Shown here: in pieces, positions 16,480-25,958 of the stretch
Layout: every line of letters begins with the position of its first letter
Position numbering within the stretch: the first letter of the stretch is position 1
Assembly: GCF_024448935.1 (NCBI RefSeq)
Contig: NZ_JAMOIE010000010.1
Span: forward strand, 1 to 64,000
Length of the DNA: 64,000 bases
Direction: 5' to 3'
Origin: Stutzerimonas stutzeri
GTDB lineage: Bacteria; Pseudomonadota; Gammaproteobacteria; Pseudomonadales; Pseudomonadaceae
Position numbers and translations under genes: made by a program
The notes under the pieces: model-generated
Seen by the model: only the letters and a program-made list of their open reading frames with translations
Database searches by the model: none
What the model was told of the DNA's origin: nothing

Positions 16480-16793
16480 ATCGTTGTCCAATCGCGACCG
16501 ACTCCAAATTACGGATCTAGAGTTACCGTAGCTGTAGCCTCTTGGAGCCCAATCACCTTTATACGTTCGGTTTAAGGAACAGCTTCCGGATATCAATACT
16601 AACGAGCCAGTCGCTCGTTAAGTCAACATGAACTTGCAGTGCTGGACCCCATGCATGATCTGCATCGAACGACTGAGACTAGCATCCTCATTCGCCACGA
16701 TCCTTGCATAATCTATTACAGCCCCGATGTGAGGGTGAACCGGAGCAAAATCGGGAAAATTAATACTGCAGGAGCATAAGTAATTTTCCCCAA
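16480..16793 (-). pseudogene. nahQ: OmpW-family remnant in the nahQ position
   Basis: In the 406-bp gap between nahC and nahE, minus-strand frames give pieces of an OmpW barrel in the right order: LGKITYAPAVLIF, then in a second frame FAPVHPHIGAVIDYARIV, then in a third frame DHAWGPALQVHVDLTSDWLVSIDIRKLFLKPN, then a broken KGDWAPR...VTLDP end. The signal peptide and first half are gone, and there are several frameshifts and stops. Canonical nah operons carry nahQ in this place, which I recall as OmpW-like. The remnant cannot make a functional protein. Confidence 0.75.
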
Positions 16794-16838
16794 CGCATAT
16801 CTGGAAGAGAGCCTGCGCCTGTAACTTTGGTTGTAGTT

Positions 16839-17747
16839 TTAACTCAATTTTACATCCATGCCGTAGCCAGTGGTCTCGATACCATGGCCAAAGATGTCTC
16901 CAACGTAGTACTCCGCTTCGTCTCTGGCCTTGGCACCTCGCCAGCCGGGCTCAATGAGCCAGCCGGAAGGTGTTGCGCCATAGAACGTCAGCGCCTTGTC
17001 GTTAGCATGAATGCCAAGTTGCAAGGCAATGTCAATGTCGTTCTTTACAAACTGTTGATGGGTGTATCCCAGATCCTCTATGTCGGTGTACTCAAGCATC
17101 ACATGATTGAGCCTCTTTTCAGCGGGCATGGCACCAAACCCAATGGAGTGGTCCCGACCATTGCAATGCATGAACGTTAGTTCGCCAGTCATGCCGTTGG
17201 GCAGCGGGATCCGGTATTCGACGTCCCCACGCAAGCCCAGAAGACTATAGAACTTGTGAGCAGCTTCGACATCGGTCTGGCGAACGATGCAATGACCCAG
17301 GCCTTGGTCACCAGTCACAAACTTGCCGTGCAGGGGGCGGCCGGGATGGAACGGGTTGTTCATGTCGATCCGGGGGCCCCAGAATATCTCGGTCGGGTTG
17401 CCGCCTGGATCTACTGTCTTCATCAGGCCCAACACCATTCGTTCCTGAGCCTCGGCTTTATCGCAGACGCGAACATCGTAACCGGCGTCAATGAGTTTTT
17501 GACCGAGAGCCTCGAACTCCGGTTTTCCGGACACACGCCAGCCCAGGTATTCCAGGTCGTCCTGGCCGTTATGATGGACCACGATTCGATGATGCCAGTA
17601 ATCCATACGTAGATAGAAACGGTCCTTCTCACCTTCATCAAGAACTTGCAGGCCCAGCATATTCGTGGCGAATGATTTCCACGCATCAGGATCCTTGACC
17701 GAGATGCCCATGTATCCGAGTTCAATAACTGCAGTTTGCTTACTCAT
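16839..17747 (-). CDS. nahC: 1,2-dihydroxynaphthalene dioxygenase (extradiol)
   Basis: A two-domain vicinal-oxygen-chelate enzyme that opens the ring of 1,2-dihydroxynaphthalene at the meta position, using ferrous iron. The 302-aa length matches NahC. The likely iron ligands are His152 (GLGHCIVRQ), His215 (RLNHVMLEY) and Glu266 (GWLIEPGW). The opening [29 protein letters not shown] is the inactive N-terminal module. The gene lies 27 nt downstream of nahF, with no terminator between them. Confidence 0.95.
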   Translation of the reverse strand: MSKQTAVIELGYMGISVKDPDAWKSFATNMLGLQVLDEGEKDRFYLRMDYWHHRIVVHHNGQDDLEYLGWRVSGKPEFEALGQKLIDAGYDVRVCDKAEAQERMVLGLMKTVDPGGNPTEIFWGPRIDMNNPFHPGRPLHGKFVTGDQGLGHCIVRQTDVEAAHKFYSLLGLRGDVEYRIPLPNGMTGELTFMHCNGRDHSIGFGAMPAEKRLNHVMLEYTDIEDLGYTHQQFVKNDIDIALQLGIHANDKALTFYGATPSGWLIEPGWRGAKARDEAEYYVGDIFGHGIETTGYGMDVKLS

Positions 17748-17774
17748 AGTTTGATTCCTTGGAGTTAGTGCTTA

Positions 17775-19226
17775 TTAGAAGGGATACTGCTGCTCGAAAG
17801 GCTCGATGGTCAGCCACTTGAGCTCTGTGAACTCATCGATCACAGCACGGCCGTCGAAGCGCCCGTAGCCGCTTTTCTTAGTCCCTCCGTATGGAGCCTG
17901 CGCCTCGGTTTGGACAGTCGATCCGTTAATGTGCACTGAACCATATTCGATGGACATGCCCACGCGCAAAGCACGGTTGATGTCGCGGCCAAATACGCCC
18001 GACGACAGGCCATAGGCGCTGTCGTTGGCAATGCGAATGGCCTCTGCTTCGCCGTTGCAACGGATCACCACAGTGATGGGACCGAAGGTCTCCTCATCGT
18101 AGATCCGCATGTTGGATTTGACGTGATCCAGGATCGTGGCCGGCATGACCGCACCTTGGGCCATGCCGCCGCAGGCAACTGTGGCTCCTTTGTCGATCGC
18201 GTCCTTGAACAAACCATTGATCCGCTCGCCTGAATTTGGCGAGACCATTGGGCCGATGATGCAGTCGCCAGTTACGCATGGGTCGCCCGCGCTCAAACGC
18301 TTGGCCTTTTCGGCAAACTTGGCGACAAATTCGTCGGCGATCTTCTCATCAACCACCAAGCGCTCAGTGGACATGCAGATCTGACCTTGGAACAGGAAGC
18401 TACCGAACACCGCTGCCTTGACAGCTGCGTCGATGTCCGCGTCATCCAGAACAATAAGTGGGGACTTGCCACCGAGCTCCAGCAGGCAGCGCTTGAGGTG
18501 TTGCGCGGCCTTCTGCGCGATAATACTGCCCACGCGGGTGGAGCCCGTGAAGTTGATGCGTCGGATCTCCTTGGCTGAGATCAGTGCGTCGGCGATCTCG
18601 GGCGAACGGTCAGGCGAAGAGTTGAGATAGTTGAGCACGCCAGCAGGCAGCCCGGCTTCCTGCACGCACTGGGTGATCAGGGCATGCGTCGCGGGACTAA
18701 ACTCAGAACCTTTGAATACCACCGCGTTGCCGCAGACCAGCGGATAAGCGATGGCTCGTGCCGCCAGCACTGCGGTGCCGTTCCACGGCACGATGCTCAG
18801 GATCGGACCGACCGGCTGACGTAGCGTCATTGAGAGCGTGTCAGACTTGTCTGTCGGAATAGTTTCCCCCTGAATTTGTGTAGCCAGCGATGCCGCTTCA
18901 CGGAACACATTGGCTGACATCTGGACATTGATGCCGGCCCAAAGAGCGGAGGCTCCCACCTCCTTGGCCATCACTTCGATAAACTCGGGTGTTTTACTTT
19001 CCATAACCTCAGCGACCCTCAGCAGAAGGCGGCGACGCTCCGAAGGTCCAACAGTCTTCCAGGTCTGGAAAGCCTCTTGGGCAGCTTGCGCGGCCTTTAA
19101 CGCATCCATCACCGTGGAGTTTGCACACTCCGTCATCACCTCACCACTGACGGGGTGCTTTCGCTCGAAGGTCTGTTGGTCACTGGAATTGACCCAGACA
19201 TTGTTGATAAACAATTTTGTATTCAT
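17775..19226 (-). CDS. nahF: Salicylaldehyde dehydrogenase
   Basis: An NAD-dependent aldehyde dehydrogenase that oxidises salicylaldehyde to salicylate, the last step of the upper pathway. The 483-aa length and sequence match NahF. Visible motifs: NAD-binding VPWNGTAVLAARA, FTGSTRVGSIIA, general-base Glu in LELGGKSPLIV, and the catalytic Cys in FLFQGQICMSTER. The end KKSGYGRFDGRAVIDEFTELKWLTIE is typical. It lies between nahB and nahC as in NAH7-type operons. Confidence 0.95.
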   Translation of the reverse strand: MNTKLFINNVWVNSSDQQTFERKHPVSGEVMTECANSTVMDALKAAQAAQEAFQTWKTVGPSERRRLLLRVAEVMESKTPEFIEVMAKEVGASALWAGINVQMSANVFREAASLATQIQGETIPTDKSDTLSMTLRQPVGPILSIVPWNGTAVLAARAIAYPLVCGNAVVFKGSEFSPATHALITQCVQEAGLPAGVLNYLNSSPDRSPEIADALISAKEIRRINFTGSTRVGSIIAQKAAQHLKRCLLELGGKSPLIVLDDADIDAAVKAAVFGSFLFQGQICMSTERLVVDEKIADEFVAKFAEKAKRLSAGDPCVTGDCIIGPMVSPNSGERINGLFKDAIDKGATVACGGMAQGAVMPATILDHVKSNMRIYDEETFGPITVVIRCNGEAEAIRIANDSAYGLSSGVFGRDINRALRVGMSIEYGSVHINGSTVQTEAQAPYGGTKKSGYGRFDGRAVIDEFTELKWLTIEPFEQQYPF

Positions 19227-19273
19227 GCGGTTTTACCAGAAATTTAGTTATTATTTCAAGATAGGCGACAAAC

Positions 19274-20053
19274 CTACTTGCGACCGAGCGCCTGCCCTCC
19301 ATCTATATTAATGACAGTCCCGGTAATGAATTTCCCTTGATCTCGCGACGCCAACAACAAATAGGGTGCCACTACGTCTTCGGCCTTGGCTGCAAATCCA
19401 AGAGGCGTTAGACCCTTGATCATGTCCTCGATACCGGGCATTTTTTCCATGTGAGTTTTGTCGAAGCCGGCGCTTGCGGGACCGCTCAGAGACGTCAAAG
19501 TGCCGCCCGGTGCTACGGCGTTGACGCGAATGTGGGGAGCCAATTCGTAAGCCAAAGCTTTCATCATGCCCAGGACCGCATGCTTGCTGGCGATGTAGCA
19601 AGAACCACCACTACCGACCGCATGGGACGACACTGAAGCGGTCATCACCACTGATCCGCTAGTCTTTTTCAGTTCCTGCAGGGCGGCCCTGATACCGCTG
19701 AAATAGCTCTTGACATTGATGTTGAATATCTCATCAAAACTGCTCGATATTTTCTCCCAAGGCTCTTCGATGCCAAGCATGTAATCCCAAATACCGGCAT
19801 TTGCAATGAAACAATCGAGATGGCCGAATCTATCGGTTGTTTGCTTTATCAGCTTCTCATTTGTTGCGTGGTCCCGGACATCGCCCACGACGATCTCGAG
19901 TGCGTCCTTGAACTCATTGCAAAGGCTCGCCTTTTGCTCCTCGTTTTGTACGAGAGCGGATACGCAATAACCGGCGGACTTAAAGGATCGAACCAGTGCG
20001 AGACCAATTCCTGAGCCAGCACCGGTTATCGAAACGACTTGTTGATTGCTCAT
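19274..20053 (-). CDS. nahB: cis-1,2-dihydroxy-1,2-dihydronaphthalene dehydrogenase
   Basis: A short-chain dehydrogenase that rearomatises naphthalene cis-dihydrodiol to 1,2-dihydroxynaphthalene with NAD. I choose MSNQQVVSITGAGSGIG as the start, which gives the 259 aa of known NahB; the longer frame adds MFKRKFVC without support. Motifs: nucleotide loop TGAGSGIG, NAG in CFIANAGIWDY, catalytic Ser in MTASVSSHAVGSGGS and YIASK with the catalytic Tyr and Lys. The C-terminus GKFITGTVINIDGGQALGRK is complete. Confidence 0.95.
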   Translation of the reverse strand: MSNQQVVSITGAGSGIGLALVRSFKSAGYCVSALVQNEEQKASLCNEFKDALEIVVGDVRDHATNEKLIKQTTDRFGHLDCFIANAGIWDYMLGIEEPWEKISSSFDEIFNINVKSYFSGIRAALQELKKTSGSVVMTASVSSHAVGSGGSCYIASKHAVLGMMKALAYELAPHIRVNAVAPGGTLTSLSGPASAGFDKTHMEKMPGIEDMIKGLTPLGFAAKAEDVVAPYLLLASRDQGKFITGTVINIDGGQALGRK

Positions 20054-20122
20054 ACACACAAATTTCCTTTTGAACAATGGGACAGCTTGTAGCAGTCACC
20101 ATTTGTAAAGGCGATTATTGGG

Positions 20123-20704
20123 TCACATAAAGATCATCACATTGTGCGTCTGGAATGTGCGCTCTGGATAATCAATCAATCGTTGGACCAACTTACGCGC
20201 TCCATCTTCGCCGCGCTTCCATTTATCCTCCCGAGTGGCATAGAAGACATCGACTTGATTGCCGCGTCGTGCTCGGTGAACAATTAGGTTGGAGCGAATG
20301 TGAAGCAAATCTTCATTTTCGTCCATTGCAGCCTGGATATTTGTGATGAAACGAGTAAAGCGCACCTTTGGACTATTGCCCCAGTTTTGCGGATCCAGTT
20401 GATGCGCTACGCGAACTTCCAGTTGTTCATAATTATCGTTGAAAATGTTCATGGTTTCATTGAGCTGGTAACGGCGCTCGGAAGCTGAGCGCAGTTCGCG
20501 TGAGATAATCTGATATTTCACCTCTGAGTCCACGCAGTGCTCTAACCAGGCGCGGTAAGCCTGAATGTCTAAAAGATGCGCTTCCCGGGTTAGCAACGTG
20601 GTAGCTTCTTGTTGCAAAGCCTCGTCGCCGGAATTTAAGAAACGAAGAAACTCTTCGGCATCGTGGGCGGAGACAAGCTTGTCTTCTTGAATATTAATCA
20701 TCAT
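20123..20704 (-). CDS. nahAd: Naphthalene dioxygenase small (beta) subunit
   Basis: The structural beta subunit of the alpha3-beta3 Rieske dioxygenase. It has 193 aa, starts MMINIQEDKLVSAHDAEEFLRF and ends ERTFQTHNVMIFM. Conserved segments are LLDIQAYRAWLEHCV, QLDPQNWGNSPKVRFTRFITNIQAAMDEN and HIRSNLIVHRARRGNQVDVFYATREDKWKRGEDG. It has no cofactor of its own. A gaggg ribosome site precedes the ATG, and the gene lies 15 nt after nahAc. Confidence 0.95.
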   Translation of the reverse strand: MMINIQEDKLVSAHDAEEFLRFLNSGDEALQQEATTLLTREAHLLDIQAYRAWLEHCVDSEVKYQIISRELRSASERRYQLNETMNIFNDNYEQLEVRVAHQLDPQNWGNSPKVRFTRFITNIQAAMDENEDLLHIRSNLIVHRARRGNQVDVFYATREDKWKRGEDGARKLVQRLIDYPERTFQTHNVMIFM

Positions 20705-20719
20705 GGTCCCTCTCGTCTG

Positions 20720-22069
20720 TTAGCGATCAGTAGTCTTTGTCAGTTCGGTATGCCAATTTTTAGAGGCATCCTCGAATTCAGCCCAGCTAGAGCTGCTGAT
20801 GTGCGCGCCGTAAGCCCGATAGAAGCCACGATAACTGGTCTCGCCAATCGCCGATTTGCCGACGACGCCAGGATAAACCTCGTCGCCGTATACGTCCCCG
20901 CCGAAACCCAGGTTGGAAATCAGATCGCCATCCCTGGACTGATATTTCTTGGCGTTTTGCGATGCCGTTTCCATATTGTCATTGTCATCGCTTTCCCAGT
21001 AGCCAGCAGGCCCAAACGTTCTCAGAACCGAGTCGACGAAGCGGCGCTTTAGATCCTCGGGCAGGTCTTTTTCGACCATGGCGTAGCTCCATACCTCAGT
21101 GGTATTTGCATCGATCGGGTGCCATACCTTGAAGACACCCGAGCAGGTCAGAAAACTGTTGTTCGGGAAAACGGTGCAGTTGAGGTGGCTGCGATAGATT
21201 CGTGCGCGAACCTCGCCAATTTCTTTGTTCAGCCGTTCCTGCTTAGCACCGCCGAAGGCCATCAATTCCGGAACCAGGTCTGTGCTGTGCACGCCTGAAT
21301 ATGCGTCCCACAACACACCCATGCCGCTGCCGTATTTGGAGGTCATTTGCAGACCTGCACCTTCTGGGGGAAGAGCTGCGTTGCCAGCTAACGACGAGAA
21401 GACCGACTGCCCTGTGCGAAGCGAAGACGCATGCGTCCAACCCACGTGGTATGCATCCCCCGCAAAGTTTTCCGCGGGCGCTTTCCAGTTAGCCTTGATT
21501 ATGACCTTGCCTGGAGGACCGATCAGTTCTAACCCACCGGAATGCTTATGCATGGGCTCCAGGTACCAGCCAGCGTCCCCCAAATAGTCTATGAGAGAAG
21601 GGGCTTCCTCATCGAAGCAACCATAGATGAAGCCATGGAAGCTCTCCACACGAGCGACTTCTTTCAACCCCATACATTTCTTGTCGAGCGCCTCGCCATA
21701 CAGCTCTTTTTCGAATGGAACGCTCTGCAGTTCACCGTTGAAGCCGTAGCCCCAGCCGTGATAGCTGCAAACGAAACCTTTAGCATTACCTGCTTCTGCG
21801 GGTACCAGCGTCTTGCCGCGGTGACGGCAAACGTTCAGAAAAGCACGAATCGAACCGTCGTTCTGCCTGGAGACGATAACCTCATCAACCCCCATTTTTG
21901 CCGTAACATAGTCGCCAGGGGATGGAATTAGGCTGTCATGAGTCAGGAAAAGCCAGTTCCGAGCAAAAATGGTTTCCAGTTCGCGCTGGAAAAGTTCTTC
22001 GTCGCCATGAATCAGGTGTTTTTGGGTCAGCCCAGATTCAGTCACCAAGGTTTTATTTCTGTAATTCAT
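20720..22069 (-). CDS. nahAc: Naphthalene dioxygenase large (alpha) subunit
   Basis: The catalytic Rieske non-heme iron subunit. With O2 and electrons from NahAb it makes cis-1,2-dihydroxy-1,2-dihydronaphthalene. The 449-aa length and numbering fit the NDO structure: Rieske ligands Cys81, His83, Cys101, His104; bridging Asp205; iron ligands His208, His213 and Asp362; and regioselectivity residue Phe352. All are present, so the enzyme should be active. Asn201, Val209 and the Thr351-Phe352 pair also match naphthalene-type enzymes. Related indoles, nitroarenes or other bicyclic substrates could also be accepted. Confidence 0.96.
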   Translation of the reverse strand: MNYRNKTLVTESGLTQKHLIHGDEELFQRELETIFARNWLFLTHDSLIPSPGDYVTAKMGVDEVIVSRQNDGSIRAFLNVCRHRGKTLVPAEAGNAKGFVCSYHGWGYGFNGELQSVPFEKELYGEALDKKCMGLKEVARVESFHGFIYGCFDEEAPSLIDYLGDAGWYLEPMHKHSGGLELIGPPGKVIIKANWKAPAENFAGDAYHVGWTHASSLRTGQSVFSSLAGNAALPPEGAGLQMTSKYGSGMGVLWDAYSGVHSTDLVPELMAFGGAKQERLNKEIGEVRARIYRSHLNCTVFPNNSFLTCSGVFKVWHPIDANTTEVWSYAMVEKDLPEDLKRRFVDSVLRTFGPAGYWESDDNDNMETASQNAKKYQSRDGDLISNLGFGGDVYGDEVYPGVVGKSAIGETSYRGFYRAYGAHISSSSWAEFEDASKNWHTELTKTTDR

Positions 22070-22138
22070 ATTTTCACCTAAAAAAATCGAATGGGGGGGA
22101 TTACGCTCTAGGGTCGGGGGTGCCTCCTATTAAAATTC

Positions 22139-22453
22139 TCAGCTCAAATCAATCATCACACTCTGGCCCTCAATCTTCACTCGGTATGTTTTGATGTTCT
22201 GTGTCACAGGGGCGCACAAGGCCCTGCCTGTGCAAACATCAAATCGACCTTGATGCAAAGGACATTCAATTTCTCTGCCTTCTAGAAAACCATCGCTCAA
22301 ACGGGCGGCACCATGTGTGCACAGGTTGTCGGTAGCGTAGATTTCGCCTTCCACTTCATACAGCGCTAGTTCCTTGCCTTCGACTGTCACGCCGAGGACG
22401 TCACCTTCAGGGATTTCATAAAGAGCGACTGCGTCAATCCATTTTTCTGTCAT
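22139..22453 (-). CDS. nahAb: Rieske ferredoxin of naphthalene dioxygenase
   Basis: A 104-aa [2Fe-2S] Rieske ferredoxin that passes electrons from NahAa to NahAc. The cluster motif is [10 protein letters not shown] ... [11 protein letters not shown]. The start [11 protein letters not shown] is chosen by family length; the longer frame adds 14 unrelated residues. The C-terminus [17 protein letters not shown] is complete. It lies between nahAa and nahAc, with spacers of 143 and 69 nt. Confidence 0.95.
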   Translation of the reverse strand: MTEKWIDAVALYEIPEGDVLGVTVEGKELALYEVEGEIYATDNLCTHGAARLSDGFLEGREIECPLHQGRFDVCTGRALCAPVTQNIKTYRVKIEGQSVMIDLS

Positions 22454-22596
22454 AAAGCTATCTTCAAATGGGGTGATGATGGAGTTAGAGATCATTCAGC
22501 TGTCCCAAATATTCTGACGCGGCTGTTGTTAGTGATGCTCATTTAAGTGTCTTCCTGATGAATTCTCGATGTACAGAGGTGCAGGGTCGGGGCAAT

Positions 22597-23583
22597 TCAG
22601 ACCCCGCTGGGATAGAAGGCATCGGCATAAATATGTTCGGGCGATATTCCAAGAACTTTGGCGACGGTGCATAGAGCGTCAACCATCGCTGGTGCGCCGC
22701 ACAGGTAGGCTCTCCACCCAGCCAGCGAGGGAATGTCTTTTTCAATCAAATCGGTAATTAGGCCGGCCCGCTGGCCCTCATTAATCGGGCCCGTCGCGAT
22801 CACTGTATGGACAGTCAGTTGAGGGTGGATAGCCGCGAGTTGGTTCAATCGGTCTGCGTCGTAAAGGTCTTGCTGACTGCGCACCCCGAAATAAAGGTGG
22901 ATGGGGTTCGTCATTCCCGACTTCAGCGCGCCGCGAACAATCGACAGCACCGGTGCGAGTCCGGTCCCGCCGCCCACACACAGCATCGGCCCGGTGTGAG
23001 CCTGACGCAGATAGGCCGTACCAAGAGGCCCGCTCAACTTAATGCTTGTACCTTCGCGGACGTGCTCGAAAATATACTCCGTGACACGCCCGCCCGGCAC
23101 TTTGCGGATATGGAACTCCATTTCTTGGTCATCTGGCAGACCAGCCATTGAATATGGACGCACATGTTCGGGACTGAACTGTAGCATCGCGTACTGTCCG
23201 GGTGAGAACTCGAAGGGCTTGGCGAGGCGAATGCGGATGCGGCGAATATCGTGAGTGGGCGACTCGACGGCGACAACCATGCCTTTGATGATTCGCGCCG
23301 GGTGAGTGACTATGTCGTCTGAGTCTATGATCTCAATTGCGCAATTGCTGGTGAGCACTGACTGACAGGCGAGTACATAATGCTCTTCGATGCGATTTGA
23401 GTCACCGCTTTTCGCCGCCGAACTAATGACGCTGCCATCTATAACTCGGCAGCGGCAAGTACCGCATCGTCCAGACATACAGCTGTAGGAAATACCCACA
23501 CGGTGCTCACGGAGCACTTCCAAAAGGTTGGCACCGGAATCAAATGGCAAGCGGCGATTGTTCGGTAGTACGAGAAGTTCCAT
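22597..23583 (-). CDS. nahAa: Ferredoxin-NAD(P)+ reductase of naphthalene dioxygenase
   Basis: First gene of the upper operon, 328 aa. The plant-type [2Fe-2S] domain has [11 protein letters not shown] and a fourth Cys in LACQS. An FAD-binding part with RPYSMAG and an NAD(P)-binding part with [15 protein letters not shown] and [11 protein letters not shown] follow. It feeds electrons to the ferredoxin NahAb. The complete start [14 protein letters not shown] sits downstream of the NahR-type promoter region. Confidence 0.95.
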   Translation of the reverse strand: MELLVLPNNRRLPFDSGANLLEVLREHRVGISYSCMSGRCGTCRCRVIDGSVISSAAKSGDSNRIEEHYVLACQSVLTSNCAIEIIDSDDIVTHPARIIKGMVVAVESPTHDIRRIRIRLAKPFEFSPGQYAMLQFSPEHVRPYSMAGLPDDQEMEFHIRKVPGGRVTEYIFEHVREGTSIKLSGPLGTAYLRQAHTGPMLCVGGGTGLAPVLSIVRGALKSGMTNPIHLYFGVRSQQDLYDADRLNQLAAIHPQLTVHTVIATGPINEGQRAGLITDLIEKDIPSLAGWRAYLCGAPAMVDALCTVAKVLGISPEHIYADAFYPSGV

Positions 23584-23670
23584 AGATCTAGCTTCTTTAT
23601 TTATATGTTTTATGGTTCCATGATCATTGACTGTATTCTAATAGTCAATAAACCATAAATGAATATTAGT

Positions 23671-23685
23671 ATCACCAATATGAAT
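23671..23685 (-). promoter_or_regulatory. NahR-type activator box and nah operon promoter region
   Basis: On the minus strand the 15-mer ATTCATATTGGTGAT fits the NahR consensus (ATTCAYRCT-N2-TGAT) at all but one position. Starting 22 nt downstream is TTGACT with GATCAT 17 bp further on, which would put the box at about -73 to -59, the position known for NAH7. A second option is TTCATT-17 bp-TAGAAT. NahR is a LysR-type regulator responding to salicylate. The nahR gene itself is not in the window. Confidence 0.75.
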
Positions 23686-23721
23686 AATGTCCAGGCCATC
23701 CCTTACCGGCCCGTTGTTTGA

Positions 23722-25575
23722 CTACACGACCCCGACCCGCAGCGGGGTCCATTCGCTTTCCTTCACCGCTGTGCTCACGGCCATGACGAGCTTGTCGAAA
23801 TTGCTGGCAGTCACGCCCTCCAGTGCCGAGCGCCCCCGCAGCATCGAGCGCGGCTGCAGCAGTGCATGGTAGATCTGCCAAGGGTCCGCACCCCTGGTCA
23901 GCTTCAGGACAGACTGGATCAGCTCGTGCTTGAGCGGGTCGAGGTGCCAGTCCGGCACGCGCTGGCCGCGGTTGCCCACGTTCAACGCCAGCAAGTTGCC
24001 CGCCTGGATCTCGTAGCTGATCCACCTGCGAGATTTGCCCGCCATCTTGGCAAACGCAGCGACGGGAAGGTTGTGCGGCGCTTCGAAGACATCGAACAAA
24101 TCCATTCTCTCGCGCTGAATGTCCGAAGGCACCAGCGGCGCGGCCGATCGCTGGGGCGGCACTGCCGGCAGCCGATGTGCGGCGGCAGAAACCAACGGCA
24201 TGGCGTCACCCGGCTTCGTCACGAGCAGGCTTGGCGAAGCGGCAACCGGCGTAGAGGGCGCGCTTGCGGTTTGCTCACTCGGGAATGCGGGCACACCTTC
24301 CAGATGCACGGTGAGCGGCATGCTGGCCGCCTCGACCTGGTTCTGCTCGAAGAGGTCGAGGCGATCGGCCCAGTCCTGCATCATGCGTCGACGCTGCTCC
24401 ACGTACTCGGCATGGTTGTAGGTGGCGCTGACCTTGTTGGGATCGACATGCGAAAGCTGTGCATCCACCCAGACTTTCGGGTAGCCGATCTCGTTGAGCG
24501 CAGTGGACATCGTGCCACGGATACCGTGTCCGGTCAGGCGTTCCTGATAGCCCATGCGTTTGAGCGCACCATTGAGCGTGTTCTCGCTGATGCGCTTCTT
24601 CAGGTCGCTGTCGTGCCGGAACAGGTAGCGCTGGGCCGGCTTGAACTCATCGAGCAGGTGCCCGACGATCTCCATGGCCTGAATCGACAGCGGCACGATG
24701 TAGGGCGGGATGTCCTTCGGCTGCTGCCGCTTCTTGCGCATATCCACCTGGAGTTGCTTCACGACGTCGGGCGGGATGATCCACAGCCCTCGGTCCAGAT
24801 CGAATTGATCCGGCATCGCCTGCCGCAGCTCGCCGGTTCGCACGCCGGTCAGCAGCAATAGCCGCAGCCCGAGCTGGGTCTGCCGCCTGCCGCGATAGCT
24901 GCGCAGCCGCTGCAACAGCCTTGGCAGCTCGGCCATGCGCAGGAACGGGTTGTGGTTGACGGGTGGCAGCGGCAGCGCCACCACATCGAGATCGGAGGCG
25001 GGGTTCTGTTCCAGGCCCGGCACGATCACCAGCGCGTAGCGGAACAGTTGGTTGAACCACGTCCTGACTTTCTCGGCGACGGAGAGCGCCCTGCGCTTCT
25101 CGATCCTGGCGATCACCTCCAGGAGGTCGGGCCGCTTGATCTCATAGATCGACTGCTTGCCCAAGGTCGGCAGCACATCCTTGTCGAAGATGCGCGGAAG
25201 GATCGAGAGGGTCGTCTGCCGGCCTTCCTTGAGGCTGAGCCCGCGATGCTTGAGCCACTTGCGATACACCGCCTCGAAGGTGTTTTCGTCGGCGAGCCGG
25301 ACAGCGGTGCGCTTCTGCTTGCGGTGAACGCGAGGATTGGTGCCTTTGGCCAGCAGGGCGCGCGCTTCGTCGCGCAGGCTGCGGGCCTCGCGAAGCGTCA
25401 CCTCCGGGTAGGTGCCGAGCGACATCCGCTTCTGCTTGCCCGCCCAGTAGTAGCGGAAGTGCCAAGTCCTGCCCCCTGCAGCCGTGACGGCCAGGGAGAG
25501 GCCATCCAAGTCAGGGAGGGTGTATGCCTTGCCAGTTGCCTTGGCCTGTCGAACGGCCAGGTCTGAGAGTGCCAT
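23722..25575 (-). CDS. ICEclc/IntB13-type tyrosine site-specific integrase
   Basis: This long tyrosine recombinase (617 aa from MALSDLAVRQAKATGK, with aggag about 8 nt upstream) has the P4/ICEclc N-terminal DNA-binding domain (DGLSLAVTAAGGRTWHFRYYWAGKQKRMSLGTYPEVTL), a core-binding domain, and a catalytic core with the Arg in LLTGVRTGELRQA, HGIRGTMSTAL, the His of AQLSHVDPNK and the Tyr in VSATYNHAEYVEQRR. The extra C-terminal 200 aa are characteristic of the IntB13 group, which inserts at the 3' end of tRNA-Gly. A tRNA-Gly lies 240 bp upstream in the same orientation, exactly as expected. The rest of the transfer machinery is outside the window. Confidence 0.92.
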   Translation of the reverse strand: MALSDLAVRQAKATGKAYTLPDLDGLSLAVTAAGGRTWHFRYYWAGKQKRMSLGTYPEVTLREARSLRDEARALLAKGTNPRVHRKQKRTAVRLADENTFEAVYRKWLKHRGLSLKEGRQTTLSILPRIFDKDVLPTLGKQSIYEIKRPDLLEVIARIEKRRALSVAEKVRTWFNQLFRYALVIVPGLEQNPASDLDVVALPLPPVNHNPFLRMAELPRLLQRLRSYRGRRQTQLGLRLLLLTGVRTGELRQAMPDQFDLDRGLWIIPPDVVKQLQVDMRKKRQQPKDIPPYIVPLSIQAMEIVGHLLDEFKPAQRYLFRHDSDLKKRISENTLNGALKRMGYQERLTGHGIRGTMSTALNEIGYPKVWVDAQLSHVDPNKVSATYNHAEYVEQRRRMMQDWADRLDLFEQNQVEAASMPLTVHLEGVPAFPSEQTASAPSTPVAASPSLLVTKPGDAMPLVSAAAHRLPAVPPQRSAAPLVPSDIQRERMDLFDVFEAPHNLPVAAFAKMAGKSRRWISYEIQAGNLLALNVGNRGQRVPDWHLDPLKHELIQSVLKLTRGADPWQIYHALLQPRSMLRGRSALEGVTASNFDKLVMAVSTAVKESEWTPLRVGVV

Positions 25576-25813
25576 GCTCTTGCTCCTGAACATGAGTCAG
25601 GAACCAGATGCTGGTCACGTCGACCTCGCCCCTCCATCAACAATCCGGAATCAGCCGCGCCCGCAAAAATGGACTTGTTTGTGGACTTAAAAGTCCCGGC
25701 TGTAGGCGGATCGCAGTGGACCACAGCAGAACGTCAAAGAGAGAAAAAGTCTTTGTGTGGCAACGACTTGCAGACTCTCTTGGACTTCTGCGGAAGTCCG
25801 CAGAATGATGCAG

Positions 25814-25831
25814 TGGAGCGGGCGAAGGGAA
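25814..25831 (-). other. Predicted island attachment site (3' end of tRNA-Gly)
   Basis: IntB13-type elements recombine within about 18 bp at the 3' end of tRNA-Gly. This is the corresponding stretch and separates island DNA (left) from core chromosome (rsuA onward). No second copy is visible elsewhere in the window, so the far end of the element lies beyond position 1. The gap between it and the integrase (25576-25813) should hold the integrase promoter. Confidence 0.7.
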
Positions 25832-25887
25832 TCGAACCCTCGTCATGAGCTTGGGAAGCTCAGGTAATGCCATTATACGACGCCCGC
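25814..25887 (-). tRNA. tRNA-Gly (anticodon CCC)
   Basis: The 74-nt minus-strand sequence starts gcgggcg and ends cgcccgctcca, giving a perfect 7-bp acceptor stem with an encoded CCA. The anticodon stem tgagc/gctca encloses the loop ttcccaa, so the anticodon is CCC. The T arm gagggttcgattccctt is canonical. The 3' end doubles as the island attachment site. Confidence 0.95.
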
Positions 25888-25958
25888 ATAGGCAGCCTTT
25901 GTACCAGAAGGGCGGGGCGAGGAGAAGCGGGTGCGGCATTTGGGTCGATGAATGTTGT

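Noticed and set aside
1-23700. Second attachment copy of the tRNA-Gly 3' end inside the window
   Set aside because: No matching stretch was noticed to the left of the integrase; the island's other end must lie outside.
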